In this document: positions 1 through 5,378 of the stretch, one piece after another
Layout: each line of letters opens with the position of its first letter
Position numbering within the stretch: the stretch's first letter is position 1
NCBI GenBank assembly: GCA_963992225.1
Contig: CAXDTK010000200.1
Span: 1 to 9,992, forward strand
DNA: 9,992 nt
Source: Pelomonas sp963992225
GTDB taxonomy: Bacteria > Pseudomonadota > Gammaproteobacteria > Burkholderiales > Burkholderiaceae_C
Reading direction: 5' to 3'
Position numbers and translations under genes: made by a program
The notes under the pieces: model-generated
Databases searched by the model: none
Told to the model about the DNA's origin: nothing
What the model saw: the letters and a program-made list of their open reading frames with translations, nothing else

Positions 1-45
1 ACACCTAAGCCTTCGTCGGCAGCGTCAGATGTGTATAAGAGACAG
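1..45 (+). other. Illumina Nextera adapter (sequencing artefact)
   Basis: These bases are library adapter, not genome. Positions 1-4 (ACAC) match the 3' end of the P5 flow-cell sequence. Positions 5-12 (CTAAGCCT) match the Nextera i5 index known as S508/N508. Positions 13-26 are the Nextera read-1 primer part and 27-45 are the Tn5 mosaic end AGATGTGTATAAGAGACAG. The order P5 end, index, primer, mosaic end is exactly that of a Nextera library, so chance is excluded. Translating the adapter gives false terminal peptides in several frames: MYKRQ and MCIRDR on the plus strand, and SLIHI at the end of a minus-strand frame. Genomic sequence begins at 46. Confidence 0.98.
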
Positions 46-2559
46 GGCGCCAAGGAGCAGCCCGGCCTGTTCCCCGTCTGGCGCAAGGACGAGAAGACCT
101 GGATCGAGATCCCCAAGGAAGCCTTCAACAAGCCCTTCCTGTTCAGCGTCAACGTGGCCAACTCGGTCGGCGAGCGCGGCCTGTACGCCAGCCAGATGCT
201 GGGCGACGAGATCGCCGAGTGGCGCCGCATCGGCAACCAGGTGCAGCTGATCGCGCTGAACACCAAGTTCCGCGCCGACAACCCTGCCAGCAAGCTGGCC
301 ATCGAGCAGGCGTTCTCGCCCAGCCTGATCACGTCGGGCCCCGTCGCCAGCGCCGAGCACCCGGACCGCAAGTCGGTGCTGGTGGACGCCAGCGCCTTCC
401 TGCTGGGCGACATCCCCGGCTACTCCACCCGCCTGGAGGCCGCCTACCGGCTGCCCTACGCGCCCGACCGCGCCAATTCCTACATCGAGGCCACCCGCGC
501 CGATGCCCAGGTCACCACGCTGACCTCGCGGGTGCACTTCGCCACGCCGCGCATCCCGGCGCCGTCGCTGGTGCCCGCGCCGGTGCCCATGCCCACGCCG
601 CCGCAGGCCACGCCGGACCCGCGGTCCATGTTCTTCAGCTTCGTCTACAGCCTGCGTGCGCTGCCCGAGCAGCCGGCAGCCGTGCGCCGCGCCGACCCGC
701 GCCTGGGTCATTTCACAGAGAGCTACAGCAACCTCGGCGACGACCTCAAGGCCAACCCGCGCGTGCACCTGGTGGCCCGCTGGCGCCTGGAGAAGAAGGA
801 CCCGGCCGCCGCGCTGTCCGAGCCGGTGCAGCCCATCGTCTACTGGATGGACAAGAACATCCCGGCCAAGTACCGCGAGGCGGTCAAGGCCGGCATCCTG
901 GAGTGGAACAAGGCCTTCGAGAAGATCGGCTTCAAGGACGCCATCCAGGCCAGGCAGCAGCCCGACGACGCCGACTGGGACAACATGGACTCCACCCATG
1001 CGTCCATCCGCTGGTTCACCGGCTCCGACGTGGGCTTCGCCATCGGCCCCAGCAACCGTGACCCGCGCACCGGCGAGATCCTGGACGCCGACATCGGCAT
1101 GAGCGACGTGTTCGGCCGCGGCTCGCGCCGCCTGGCCACCGACGACGTGGCGGGCAGCCACGCCGGCCACGACCATGCGCATGACCAGGGCGGCAGCTGG
1201 ACCGGCGAGCGCAGCCGCGTGGCGCTGTCCGAGCAGCTGTGCACCTACATGACCGACCAGGCCAACGAGCTGGGCTTCGCGCTGGACCTGCTGGCCCTCC
1301 GCGACGGCATGGACATGGACGGCCCCGAGGCCGAGGCGCTGGCGCAGGCCGTGATGAAGGACGTCATCATGCATGAGGTGGGCCACACGCTGGGCCTCAA
1401 GCACAACTTCCGCTCGTCCACCACCGTCACCCAGGCGCAGCTCAAGGACAAGGCCTGGACCGAGGCCAATGGCATCTCCAACTCGGTGATGGACTACAAC
1501 GCCTACAACCTGCCGCTGAAGGGCGAGCCCAAGGCGAGCCTGACCAACACCACGCTGGGCGCCTACGACTACTGGGCCATCGAGTACGCCTACAAACCCA
1601 TCGCCGCCGACCAGGAAGCCGCCGAGCTGGCCCGCATCGCGGCCCGTTCGACCGACCCGATCCTGGCCTACGGCGACGACTTCGACCAGGGCGTCGGCGG
1701 CCCCTACGACGGCTTCGACCCGCGCAGCAACCAGCGCGACCTGGGTGACGACCCGCTGGCCTATGCCAAGAAGCGCCTCAAGCTCAGCCAGGAGCTGTGG
1801 GAGCGCGTGCAGGCCCGCAAGCCGCAGCTGGGCGAAGACCCGCTGCGCGCCCGCCGCTCGGTGTTCGACGCGTTCCGCCAGCTGGGCATGACGGCCAACA
1901 ACGTCAGCAAGTACGTCGGTGGCATCCAGTCCGAGCGCATCGTGCCGGGCGTGACGACCGGCGCCGCCTTCAAGCCGGTCGACAACGCCCAGCAGCGCGA
2001 GGCGCTGCGCTTCATCGCCGGCGGCCTGCTGTCGAGCAACTCGTTCAAGTTCAACCCGGAGTTCCTGGCCACCCAGACGCTGGACTACAACGAGTGGGAC
2101 CGCGGCCTGCCACTGTCCATCCCCGACAGCGTGGCCGCACTGCAGGGCCGCGTGCTGGACCGCCTGATGTCGCCCAACACCGCGCGCCGCCTGATCGAGC
2201 AGGCCAGCTACCTGCCCGAGGCGCAGCGCAAGGGCGCGGTGTCGCTGAGCGAGGTCTACGGCACGCTGCAGGGTGCGATCTTCAGCGAGCTCAAGACCGG
2301 CGGCGAGATCGACCGCATGCGCCGCAGCCTGCAGCGCGAATACCTCAAGCGCCTGCAGGCCCAGCTGAACCGCTCCACCAACGGCGCGACGGTCTACGCC
2401 GATGCGTTCTCGATGGCGCGCTACCACGCCAGCCAGCTGGCCGGTGATCTGCGCACGGCCTCGGCCAGGCCGGGCCTGTCGGTCGAGACCCGTGCCCACC
2501 TGGCCGAGTCGCTGGACCTGCTCAACGGCATGCTCAAGGCCACCATGACGCGCACCTGA
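46..2559 (+). CDS. Zinc-dependent metalloprotease, DUF5117/DUF4953 type, 5'-partial
   Basis: About 837 residues are present. The N-terminus, including any signal peptide, lost at the contig end; the frame seems to start at 31 only because the adapter supplies a false ATG and five false residues (MYKRQ). The visible part opens inside the DUF5117-like region (FPVWRKDEKTWIEIPKEAFN) and continues through the family's long middle part. The zinc site is HEVGHTLGLKH, encoded at 1372-1404, a metzincin HExxHxxGxxH motif in which three histidines bind zinc and the glutamate is catalytic. A candidate Met-turn (SVMDY) follows at 1483-1497. Such proteins are usually exported peptidases whose substrates are mostly unknown. 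A His/Asp/Gly-rich stretch at 1153-1194 sits upstream of the catalytic motif. The stop is followed by an intrinsic terminator, so this gene ends its transcript. The family call is firm; the physiological role is unknown. Confidence 0.93.
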   Translation, partial: GAKEQPGLFPVWRKDEKTWIEIPKEAFNKPFLFSVNVANSVGERGLYASQMLGDEIAEWRRIGNQVQLIALNTKFRADNPASKLAIEQAFSPSLITSGPVASAEHPDRKSVLVDASAFLLGDIPGYSTRLEAAYRLPYAPDRANSYIEATRADAQVTTLTSRVHFATPRIPAPSLVPAPVPMPTPPQATPDPRSMFFSFVYSLRALPEQPAAVRRADPRLGHFTESYSNLGDDLKANPRVHLVARWRLEKKDPAAALSEPVQPIVYWMDKNIPAKYREAVKAGILEWNKAFEKIGFKDAIQARQQPDDADWDNMDSTHASIRWFTGSDVGFAIGPSNRDPRTGEILDADIGMSDVFGRGSRRLATDDVAGSHAGHDHAHDQGGSWTGERSRVALSEQLCTYMTDQANELGFALDLLALRDGMDMDGPEAEALAQAVMKDVIMHEVGHTLGLKHNFRSSTTVTQAQLKDKAWTEANGISNSVMDYNAYNLPLKGEPKASLTNTTLGAYDYWAIEYAYKPIAADQEAAELARIAARSTDPILAYGDDFDQGVGGPYDGFDPRSNQRDLGDDPLAYAKKRLKLSQELWERVQARKPQLGEDPLRARRSVFDAFRQLGMTANNVSKYVGGIQSERIVPGVTTGAAFKPVDNAQQREALRFIAGGLLSSNSFKFNPEFLATQTLDYNEWDRGLPLSIPDSVAALQGRVLDRLMSPNTARRLIEQASYLPEAQRKGAVSLSEVYGTLQGAIFSELKTGGEIDRMRRSLQREYLKRLQAQLNRSTNGATVYADAFSMARYHASQLAGDLRTASARPGLSVETRAHLAESLDLLNGMLKATMTRT

Positions 2560-2582
2560 CCGCACCGCGGCAGGCGACCCGG

Positions 2583-2610
2583 GGCCGGCAGCGATGCCGG
2601 CCTTTTTGTT
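2583..2610 (+). terminator. Rho-independent terminator after the metalloprotease gene
   Basis: A perfect 7-bp GC stem (GGCCGGC at 2583-2589, GCCGGCC at 2596-2602) encloses the 6-base loop AGCGAT and is followed directly by TTTTTGTT. It lies 24 bases after the metalloprotease stop and about 90 bases before the next start, and it is the only clear stem plus T-tract in the window. It separates the metalloprotease transcript from the downstream genes. Confidence 0.9.
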
Positions 2611-2651
2611 GGCGCTTCGCGCGTCACCCGCCCACGAGCAAAGCGCCTTCT

Positions 2652-2679
2652 TGTCGGTCTCTTCTTTGTCTCTACGATG
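2652..2679 (+). promoter_or_regulatory. Candidate sigma-70 promoter for the thioesterase gene
   Basis: TTGTCG (2652-2657, 4 of 6 matches to TTGACA) and TACGAT (2674-2679, 4 of 6 matches to TATAAT) are separated by 16 bases. The stretch is noticeably richer in T than its surroundings and sits between a terminator and a gene with a good ribosome binding site. A start of transcription near 2686 would leave a leader of about 16 bases. This is inferred from sequence alone. Confidence 0.5.
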
Positions 2680-2689
2680 CGGCCCCACA

Positions 2690-2694
2690 GGAGA
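2690..2694 (+). promoter_or_regulatory. Ribosome binding site of the thioesterase gene
   Basis: AGGAG lies 7 bases before the ATG at 2702. It fixes that start in preference to the in-frame ATG at 2594, which falls inside the terminator hairpin and would add 36 residues unlike any thioesterase. Confidence 0.85.
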
Positions 2695-2701
2695 CCCGCC
2701 C

Positions 2702-3112
2702 ATGTCCGACCCCGCACAGTTCAACCAGTTCGGCGCCCAGCACCTGCCGGGCCACCTCGGCATCGTCGTCACGCATGCCGCCAGCGGCGAGGTGCATGCC
2801 GAGCTGCCGGTGCGCCCGCAGCTGATGGCACCCAACGGTTTCCTGCATGCCGGCAGCGTGGTGACGCTGGCCGACACCTGCGCCGGCTACGGCTGCATGG
2901 CCAGCCTGCCGGCCGGGGCGGTGGGCTTCACGACCATCGAGCTCAAGTCCAACCACCTGGGCACCGCGCGCGAGGGCACGGTGGCCTGCGTGGCCAAGGC
3001 GGTGCACCTGGGCAAGACCACCCAGGTCTGGGACGCGGTCGTCACGCACCGCGACACCGGCAAGACGCTGGCGCTGTTCCGTTGCACGCAGATGGTGCTG
3101 TACGGCCAGTGA
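2702..3112 (+). CDS. PaaI family (hotdog-fold) acyl-CoA thioesterase
   Basis: The 136-residue product has the usual length of a single-domain hotdog thioesterase, which hydrolyses acyl- or aryl-CoA thioesters in the cytoplasm as a dimer or tetramer. The core signature is NGFLHAGSVVTLADTCAGYG (residues 45-64): N45 and H49-A50-G51 correspond to the usual N..HGG region, and D58 in LADT corresponds to the acidic catalytic residue of PaaI-type enzymes. The later part (TTIELKSNHLGTAREGTVACVAKAVHLGKTTQVWD) matches the strand pattern of the second half of the fold. The ATG at 2702 is chosen for its AGGAG site. The gene follows a terminator and has a candidate promoter of its own. Substrate cannot be told from sequence, and nothing nearby suggests a phenylacetate pathway, so no gene symbol is given. 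Confidence 0.9.
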   Translation: MSDPAQFNQFGAQHLPGHLGIVVTHAASGEVHAELPVRPQLMAPNGFLHAGSVVTLADTCAGYGCMASLPAGAVGFTTIELKSNHLGTAREGTVACVAKAVHLGKTTQVWDAVVTHRDTGKTLALFRCTQMVLYGQ

Positions 3113-3117
3113 GCCGG

Positions 3118-3137
3118 CCCCGGCCCGCGGTCCGGGG
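3118..3137 (+). repeat. GC-rich inverted repeat after the thioesterase gene
   Basis: CCCCGG (3118-3123) and CCGGGG (3132-3137) can pair around an 8-base loop, starting six bases after the thioesterase stop. No T-tract follows, so it is at best a weak or Rho-assisted terminator. The rest of the 115-base gap up to 3227 shows no other gene or convincing promoter. Confidence 0.35.
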
Positions 3138-3215
3138 GGTGATGAAGCCCTTGTCCCATGTTCCGGGGCCAGGGCGGCCGGTCGCGGCGGCGAGACTCGC
3201 GCCTCGTCCGTTGCC

Positions 3216-3219
3216 GAGG
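3216..3219 (+). promoter_or_regulatory. Ribosome binding site of the CsgG-like lipoprotein gene
   Basis: GAGG is 8 bases before the ATG at 3228. It agrees with the signal peptide and lipobox being at the very N-terminus when that ATG is used. Confidence 0.7.
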
Positions 3220-3227
3220 TCCGTCCG

Positions 3228-4025
3228 ATGAATGTCCGCCTGCTGTCCCTGCTGCCCGTCGCCGTCCTGCTCGCGGCCTGCGGCAAGTCGTCGACATCGC
3301 TGGGCGAGGGCGGCTCGGTCGTCACCGGCTCGGCGGGGCCGGCCGGCGCGCACCAGGCCAGCCGCGAGCTGGTGCGCTGCAGCGCCCCGGTCGCCACGCT
3401 GGCGCTGATCGAGAACCCCAACGGCTATGCCTATTCGAGCAGCTACCAGCTGCCGTCCAGTCCGGTGCCGCTGGTGCGCCTGCTGGCCCAGCAGAGCGGC
3501 TGCTTCCGCGTGGTGGACCGCGCCGCGGGCCTGAAGGCCACGGTGCGCGAGCAGGAGCTCAAGGAAGCCGGCATCCTGCGCCAGCAGGACAACACGGTGC
3601 ACAAGGGCCGCGGCTACGAGGCCCAGTACAGCCTGACGCCCAGCCTCACCTTCAGCGAGCAGGATGCCGGCCGCCAGATCGGCGGCATCCTGCAGGCCAT
3701 TCCCTACCTGAACAAGCTGGTCGGCGCGGCCGAGCATGTGCGGCTGAAGCAGGCGCAGGCCGCGCTGCTGCTGACCGACAACGAGACTACCGAGCAGGTC
3801 GCCGCCGCCACCGGCTCGGTCGAGGTGGCCGACCTGGGCGTGGGCGGTGCTGTGCTGGGCAAGCTGGGCGGCGCAACGGGCGCGGGCTGGAGCAACTCCA
3901 ACGAGGGCAAGGTCATCGCCGCCGCCTTCCTGGACGCCCACAACCAGCTCGTCGCCCAGGTGCGCGAGCTGCAGGCCAAGGCGCTGCCGCCGGAGGTCGC
4001 GCGGCGCAAGGCCCAGGGCGGCTGA
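3228..4025 (+). CDS. CsgG/HfaB family lipoprotein
   Basis: The 265-residue product starts with a lipoprotein signal peptide: M-N-V-R, a hydrophobic stretch, then the lipobox L15-A-A-C18. C18 would be lipidated after signal peptidase II cleavage, and the +2 residue is Gly rather than Asp, which favours outer-membrane sorting. The body has CsgG/HfaB family hallmarks: RCSAPVATLALIE after the linker, SPVPLVRLLAQQSGCFRVVDR near residues 78-98, and the C-terminal NEGKVIAAAFLDAHNQLVAQVR. CsgG forms the curli secretion pore and HfaB helps anchor the Caulobacter holdfast, but most family members in Burkholderiales have no known function. The length is close to CsgG (about 277 residues). No curli genes (csgA, B, E, F) or holdfast genes are in the window, so a role in fibre secretion is not shown. 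The nudB start lies 12-18 bases downstream, suggesting co-transcription. Confidence 0.85.
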   Translation: MNVRLLSLLPVAVLLAACGKSSTSLGEGGSVVTGSAGPAGAHQASRELVRCSAPVATLALIENPNGYAYSSSYQLPSSPVPLVRLLAQQSGCFRVVDRAAGLKATVREQELKEAGILRQQDNTVHKGRGYEAQYSLTPSLTFSEQDAGRQIGGILQAIPYLNKLVGAAEHVRLKQAQAALLLTDNETTEQVAAATGSVEVADLGVGGAVLGKLGGATGAGWSNSNEGKVIAAAFLDAHNQLVAQVRELQAKALPPEVARRKAQGG

Positions 4026-4046
4026 GGTCGCTATGCTTTGGCCATG
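4024..4046 (+). promoter_or_regulatory. nudB translation start region (TTG or ATG)
   Basis: Two in-frame starts compete. TTG at 4038 has GAGGT (4024-4028) at a good 9-base distance; ATG at 4044 has the same site 15 bases away, which is long. A TATGCT hexamer (4032-4037) could be a -10 box placing a transcript start at or next to the ATG, giving a leaderless message, but no -35 match is visible. The two options differ by two residues (M-A before M-Q-L-A). Confidence 0.4.
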
Positions 4047-4517
4047 CAGTTGGCCAAGCCCTACAAGATCCCGGAATCTGTCCTCGTCGTCATCCACACG
4101 CCGGACCTGCAGGTGCTGCTCATCGAGCGCGCCGACCCCCCCGGCTTCTGGCAGAGCGTCACCGGCTCGAAGGACCGGCTTGATGAGCCCGCGGCCGAGA
4201 CGGCGCGGCGCGAGGTGCTGGAGGAAACCGGCTTCGACATCGACGCGGTGGGCGGCGTGCTGACCGACTGGCAGCTGGCCAACGTCTACGACATCTACCC
4301 CCGCTGGCGGCACCGCTACGCGCCCGGCGTGACGCGCAACACCGAACACGTCTTCGGCCTACAGCTGCCGTCGGCGTTGACGCCCACGCTGGCGCCGCGC
4401 GAGCACCTATCTTGGCAATGGCTGCCCTGGCGCGAGGCCGCCGACCGCTGCTTCTCGCCCTCCAATGCCGAGGCCGTGCTGCAGCTGCCGCGCCTGGCCG
4501 ACGCCGTGACTTCCTGA
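4044..4517 (+). CDS. nudB: Dihydroneopterin triphosphate diphosphatase (Nudix)
   Basis: The enzyme removes pyrophosphate from dihydroneopterin triphosphate, an early step of folate synthesis, in the cytoplasm with Mg2+. The 157-residue product carries the Nudix box beginning GSKDRLDEP and ending REVLEETG. As in E. coli NudB, FWQSVTGS leads into the box, and the string RHRYAPGVTRNTEH that follows later is characteristic of NudB rather than of other Nudix hydrolases. The EHLSWQWLPWREA segment near the C-terminus also matches. There is one extra residue between the first Gly and the first Glu of the box relative to the classical GX5E spacing; the REUXEE core is intact. The start is uncertain (TTG 4038 would add two residues). 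It is closely spaced with the genes on both sides, so it is probably part of an operon. Confidence 0.92.
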   Translation: MQLAKPYKIPESVLVVIHTPDLQVLLIERADPPGFWQSVTGSKDRLDEPAAETARREVLEETGFDIDAVGGVLTDWQLANVYDIYPRWRHRYAPGVTRNTEHVFGLQLPSALTPTLAPREHLSWQWLPWREAADRCFSPSNAEAVLQLPRLADAVTS

Positions 4518-4531
4518 TGCACAGCCCATGA
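4517..4531 (+). other. Four-codon mini-ORF bridging nudB and the EEP gene
   Basis: The nudB stop overlaps an ATG (TGATG, 4515-4519). This ATG opens a frame of only M-H-S-P, whose TGA (4529-4531) overlaps the ATG of the next gene at 4528. The downstream gene has no obvious Shine-Dalgarno of its own, so re-initiation through these overlaps is conceivable. It may equally be chance in GC-rich DNA, where TGA is the usual stop. Confidence 0.25.
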
Positions 4532-5319
4532 GATCCGTCGCCCGACCGACCCCCCACCCGCCCGGCGCCGTGTTGCGCGTCGCGACCTACAACATCCACA
4601 AGGGCGTGCGCGGCATGGGGCCGGCCAGGCGGCTGGAGATCCACAACCTGCAGATGGGCGTGCAGGCGCTGGACGCCGACCTCGTCTGCCTGCAGGAGGT
4701 GCGGCTGTTCCACCACCGCGAGGCGGCCTATTTCGACCGCACCTGGTTCGGCTGGCCCGAAAAGGGGCAGGCCGAGTTCCTGGCGCCGGACGGCTACGAG
4801 GTGGCCTACCGCACCAACGCCACCACGCGCGACGGCGAGCATGGCAATGCGCTGCTGTCGCGCTGGCCCATGGGCGACATCGGCCACCACGACGTCTCCG
4901 ACCATGCCTTCGAGCAGCGCGGCCTGCTGCATGTGCCGGTGCTGTGGCAGGGCACCGAGGTGCATGTGGTGGTGGCGCATTTCGGGCTGATCCACGCCAG
5001 CCGGGTGCGCCAGGTCGAGCGGCTGGCGGCGTTCGTGCGCGAGCATGTGCCGTCCGGGGCGCCGGTGCTGGTGGCGGGCGACTACAACGACTGGGGCGAG
5101 CGCCTGGACGTGCCGATGCGCGCCCATGGCCTGCGCCGCGCGGCCGCGCCGCTGGGCCGGGCGCGGGCGGCCACCTTCCCGTCGCGGCTGCCGGTGTTCG
5201 CGCTGGACCGGGTCTACCTGCGCGGCCTGCGCTGCACCGGCGTGCAGGTGCCGCGCGGCCCCACCTGGGCGCGCATGTCCGACCACCTGCCGCTGGTGGT
5301 CGAGCTCACGCTGGAATGA
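4528..5319 (+). CDS. Endonuclease/exonuclease/phosphatase (EEP) family protein, YbhP-like
   Basis: The 263-residue product has the EEP (DNase I-like) metal-dependent phosphoesterase fold in full. Visible motifs in order: TYNIHKG with N22, LQEVR with the metal-binding E57, HGNALLSRWP (105-114), H151 in VVVAHFGL, GDYNDW with D185 and N187, D227 in FALDRVY, and SDHLPL with the catalytic D252-H253 pair. All catalytic positions appear intact. No signal peptide is evident, so a cytoplasmic location is likely. Members cleave phosphodiester bonds in nucleic acids, inositol phosphates or lipids; the substrate here is unknown. Its place just before clsB matches the E. coli pairing of ybhP with clsB (ybhO), which hints at a link to phospholipid metabolism. 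The ATG at 4528 is chosen although it lacks a clear ribosome binding site; a GTG at 4570 would leave the first motif intact. Confidence 0.9.
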   Translation: MRSVARPTPHPPGAVLRVATYNIHKGVRGMGPARRLEIHNLQMGVQALDADLVCLQEVRLFHHREAAYFDRTWFGWPEKGQAEFLAPDGYEVAYRTNATTRDGEHGNALLSRWPMGDIGHHDVSDHAFEQRGLLHVPVLWQGTEVHVVVAHFGLIHASRVRQVERLAAFVREHVPSGAPVLVAGDYNDWGERLDVPMRAHGLRRAAAPLGRARAATFPSRLPVFALDRVYLRGLRCTGVQVPRGPTWARMSDHLPLVVELTLE

Positions 5320-5378
5320 GCCCCGTCCGGCCCTCCGCAGCGGGGCGTGGCCAGGCCGTGCCGGGAGTGCGGCGGTGA
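5316..5378 (+). other. 20-codon mini-ORF bridging the EEP gene and clsB
   Basis: An ATG at 5316 overlaps the EEP stop (ATGA). Its 20-residue frame (beginning MSPVRPSAAG) ends with TGA at 5376-5378, which overlaps the GTG start of clsB at 5375 (GTGA). The clsB ribosome binding site lies inside it. The frame could act as a translational coupling or leader ORF that passes ribosomes from one gene to the next. The peptide itself resembles nothing known to me, and no strong ribosome binding site precedes it. Confidence 0.3.
5364..5367 (+). promoter_or_regulatory. Ribosome binding site that sets the clsB GTG start
   Basis: GGAG lies 7 bases before GTG 5375. The clsB frame is open far upstream into the EEP gene without a stop, so this site is the main reason to place the start at 5375. 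Confidence 0.75.

Noticed and set aside
2594..2701. Upstream ATG start for the thioesterase, adding 36 residues.
   Set aside because: That ATG lies within the terminator hairpin and upstream of the candidate promoter; ATG 2702 has an AGGAG site.
25..2877. A 950-codon open frame on the minus strand opposite the metalloprotease and thioesterase genes.
   Set aside because: It lies antisense to two well-supported genes, has low-complexity Ala/Gly/Val/Arg/Leu composition with no recognisable domain, and ends by translating the adapter. Very GC-rich DNA makes such stop-free shadows.
3190..3200. GCGAG-A-CTCGC palindrome in the leader before the CsgG-like gene, considered as an operator.
   Set aside because: It is short and unextended, and such palindromes are expected often in DNA this rich in G and C.
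5045..5374. Upstream extension of the clsB frame into the EEP gene, giving a 530-residue product.
   Set aside because: The added part is the EEP coding sequence in another frame and is Arg/Cys/Pro-rich without homology. GTG 5375 has a well-placed GGAG and gives the family's normal length.
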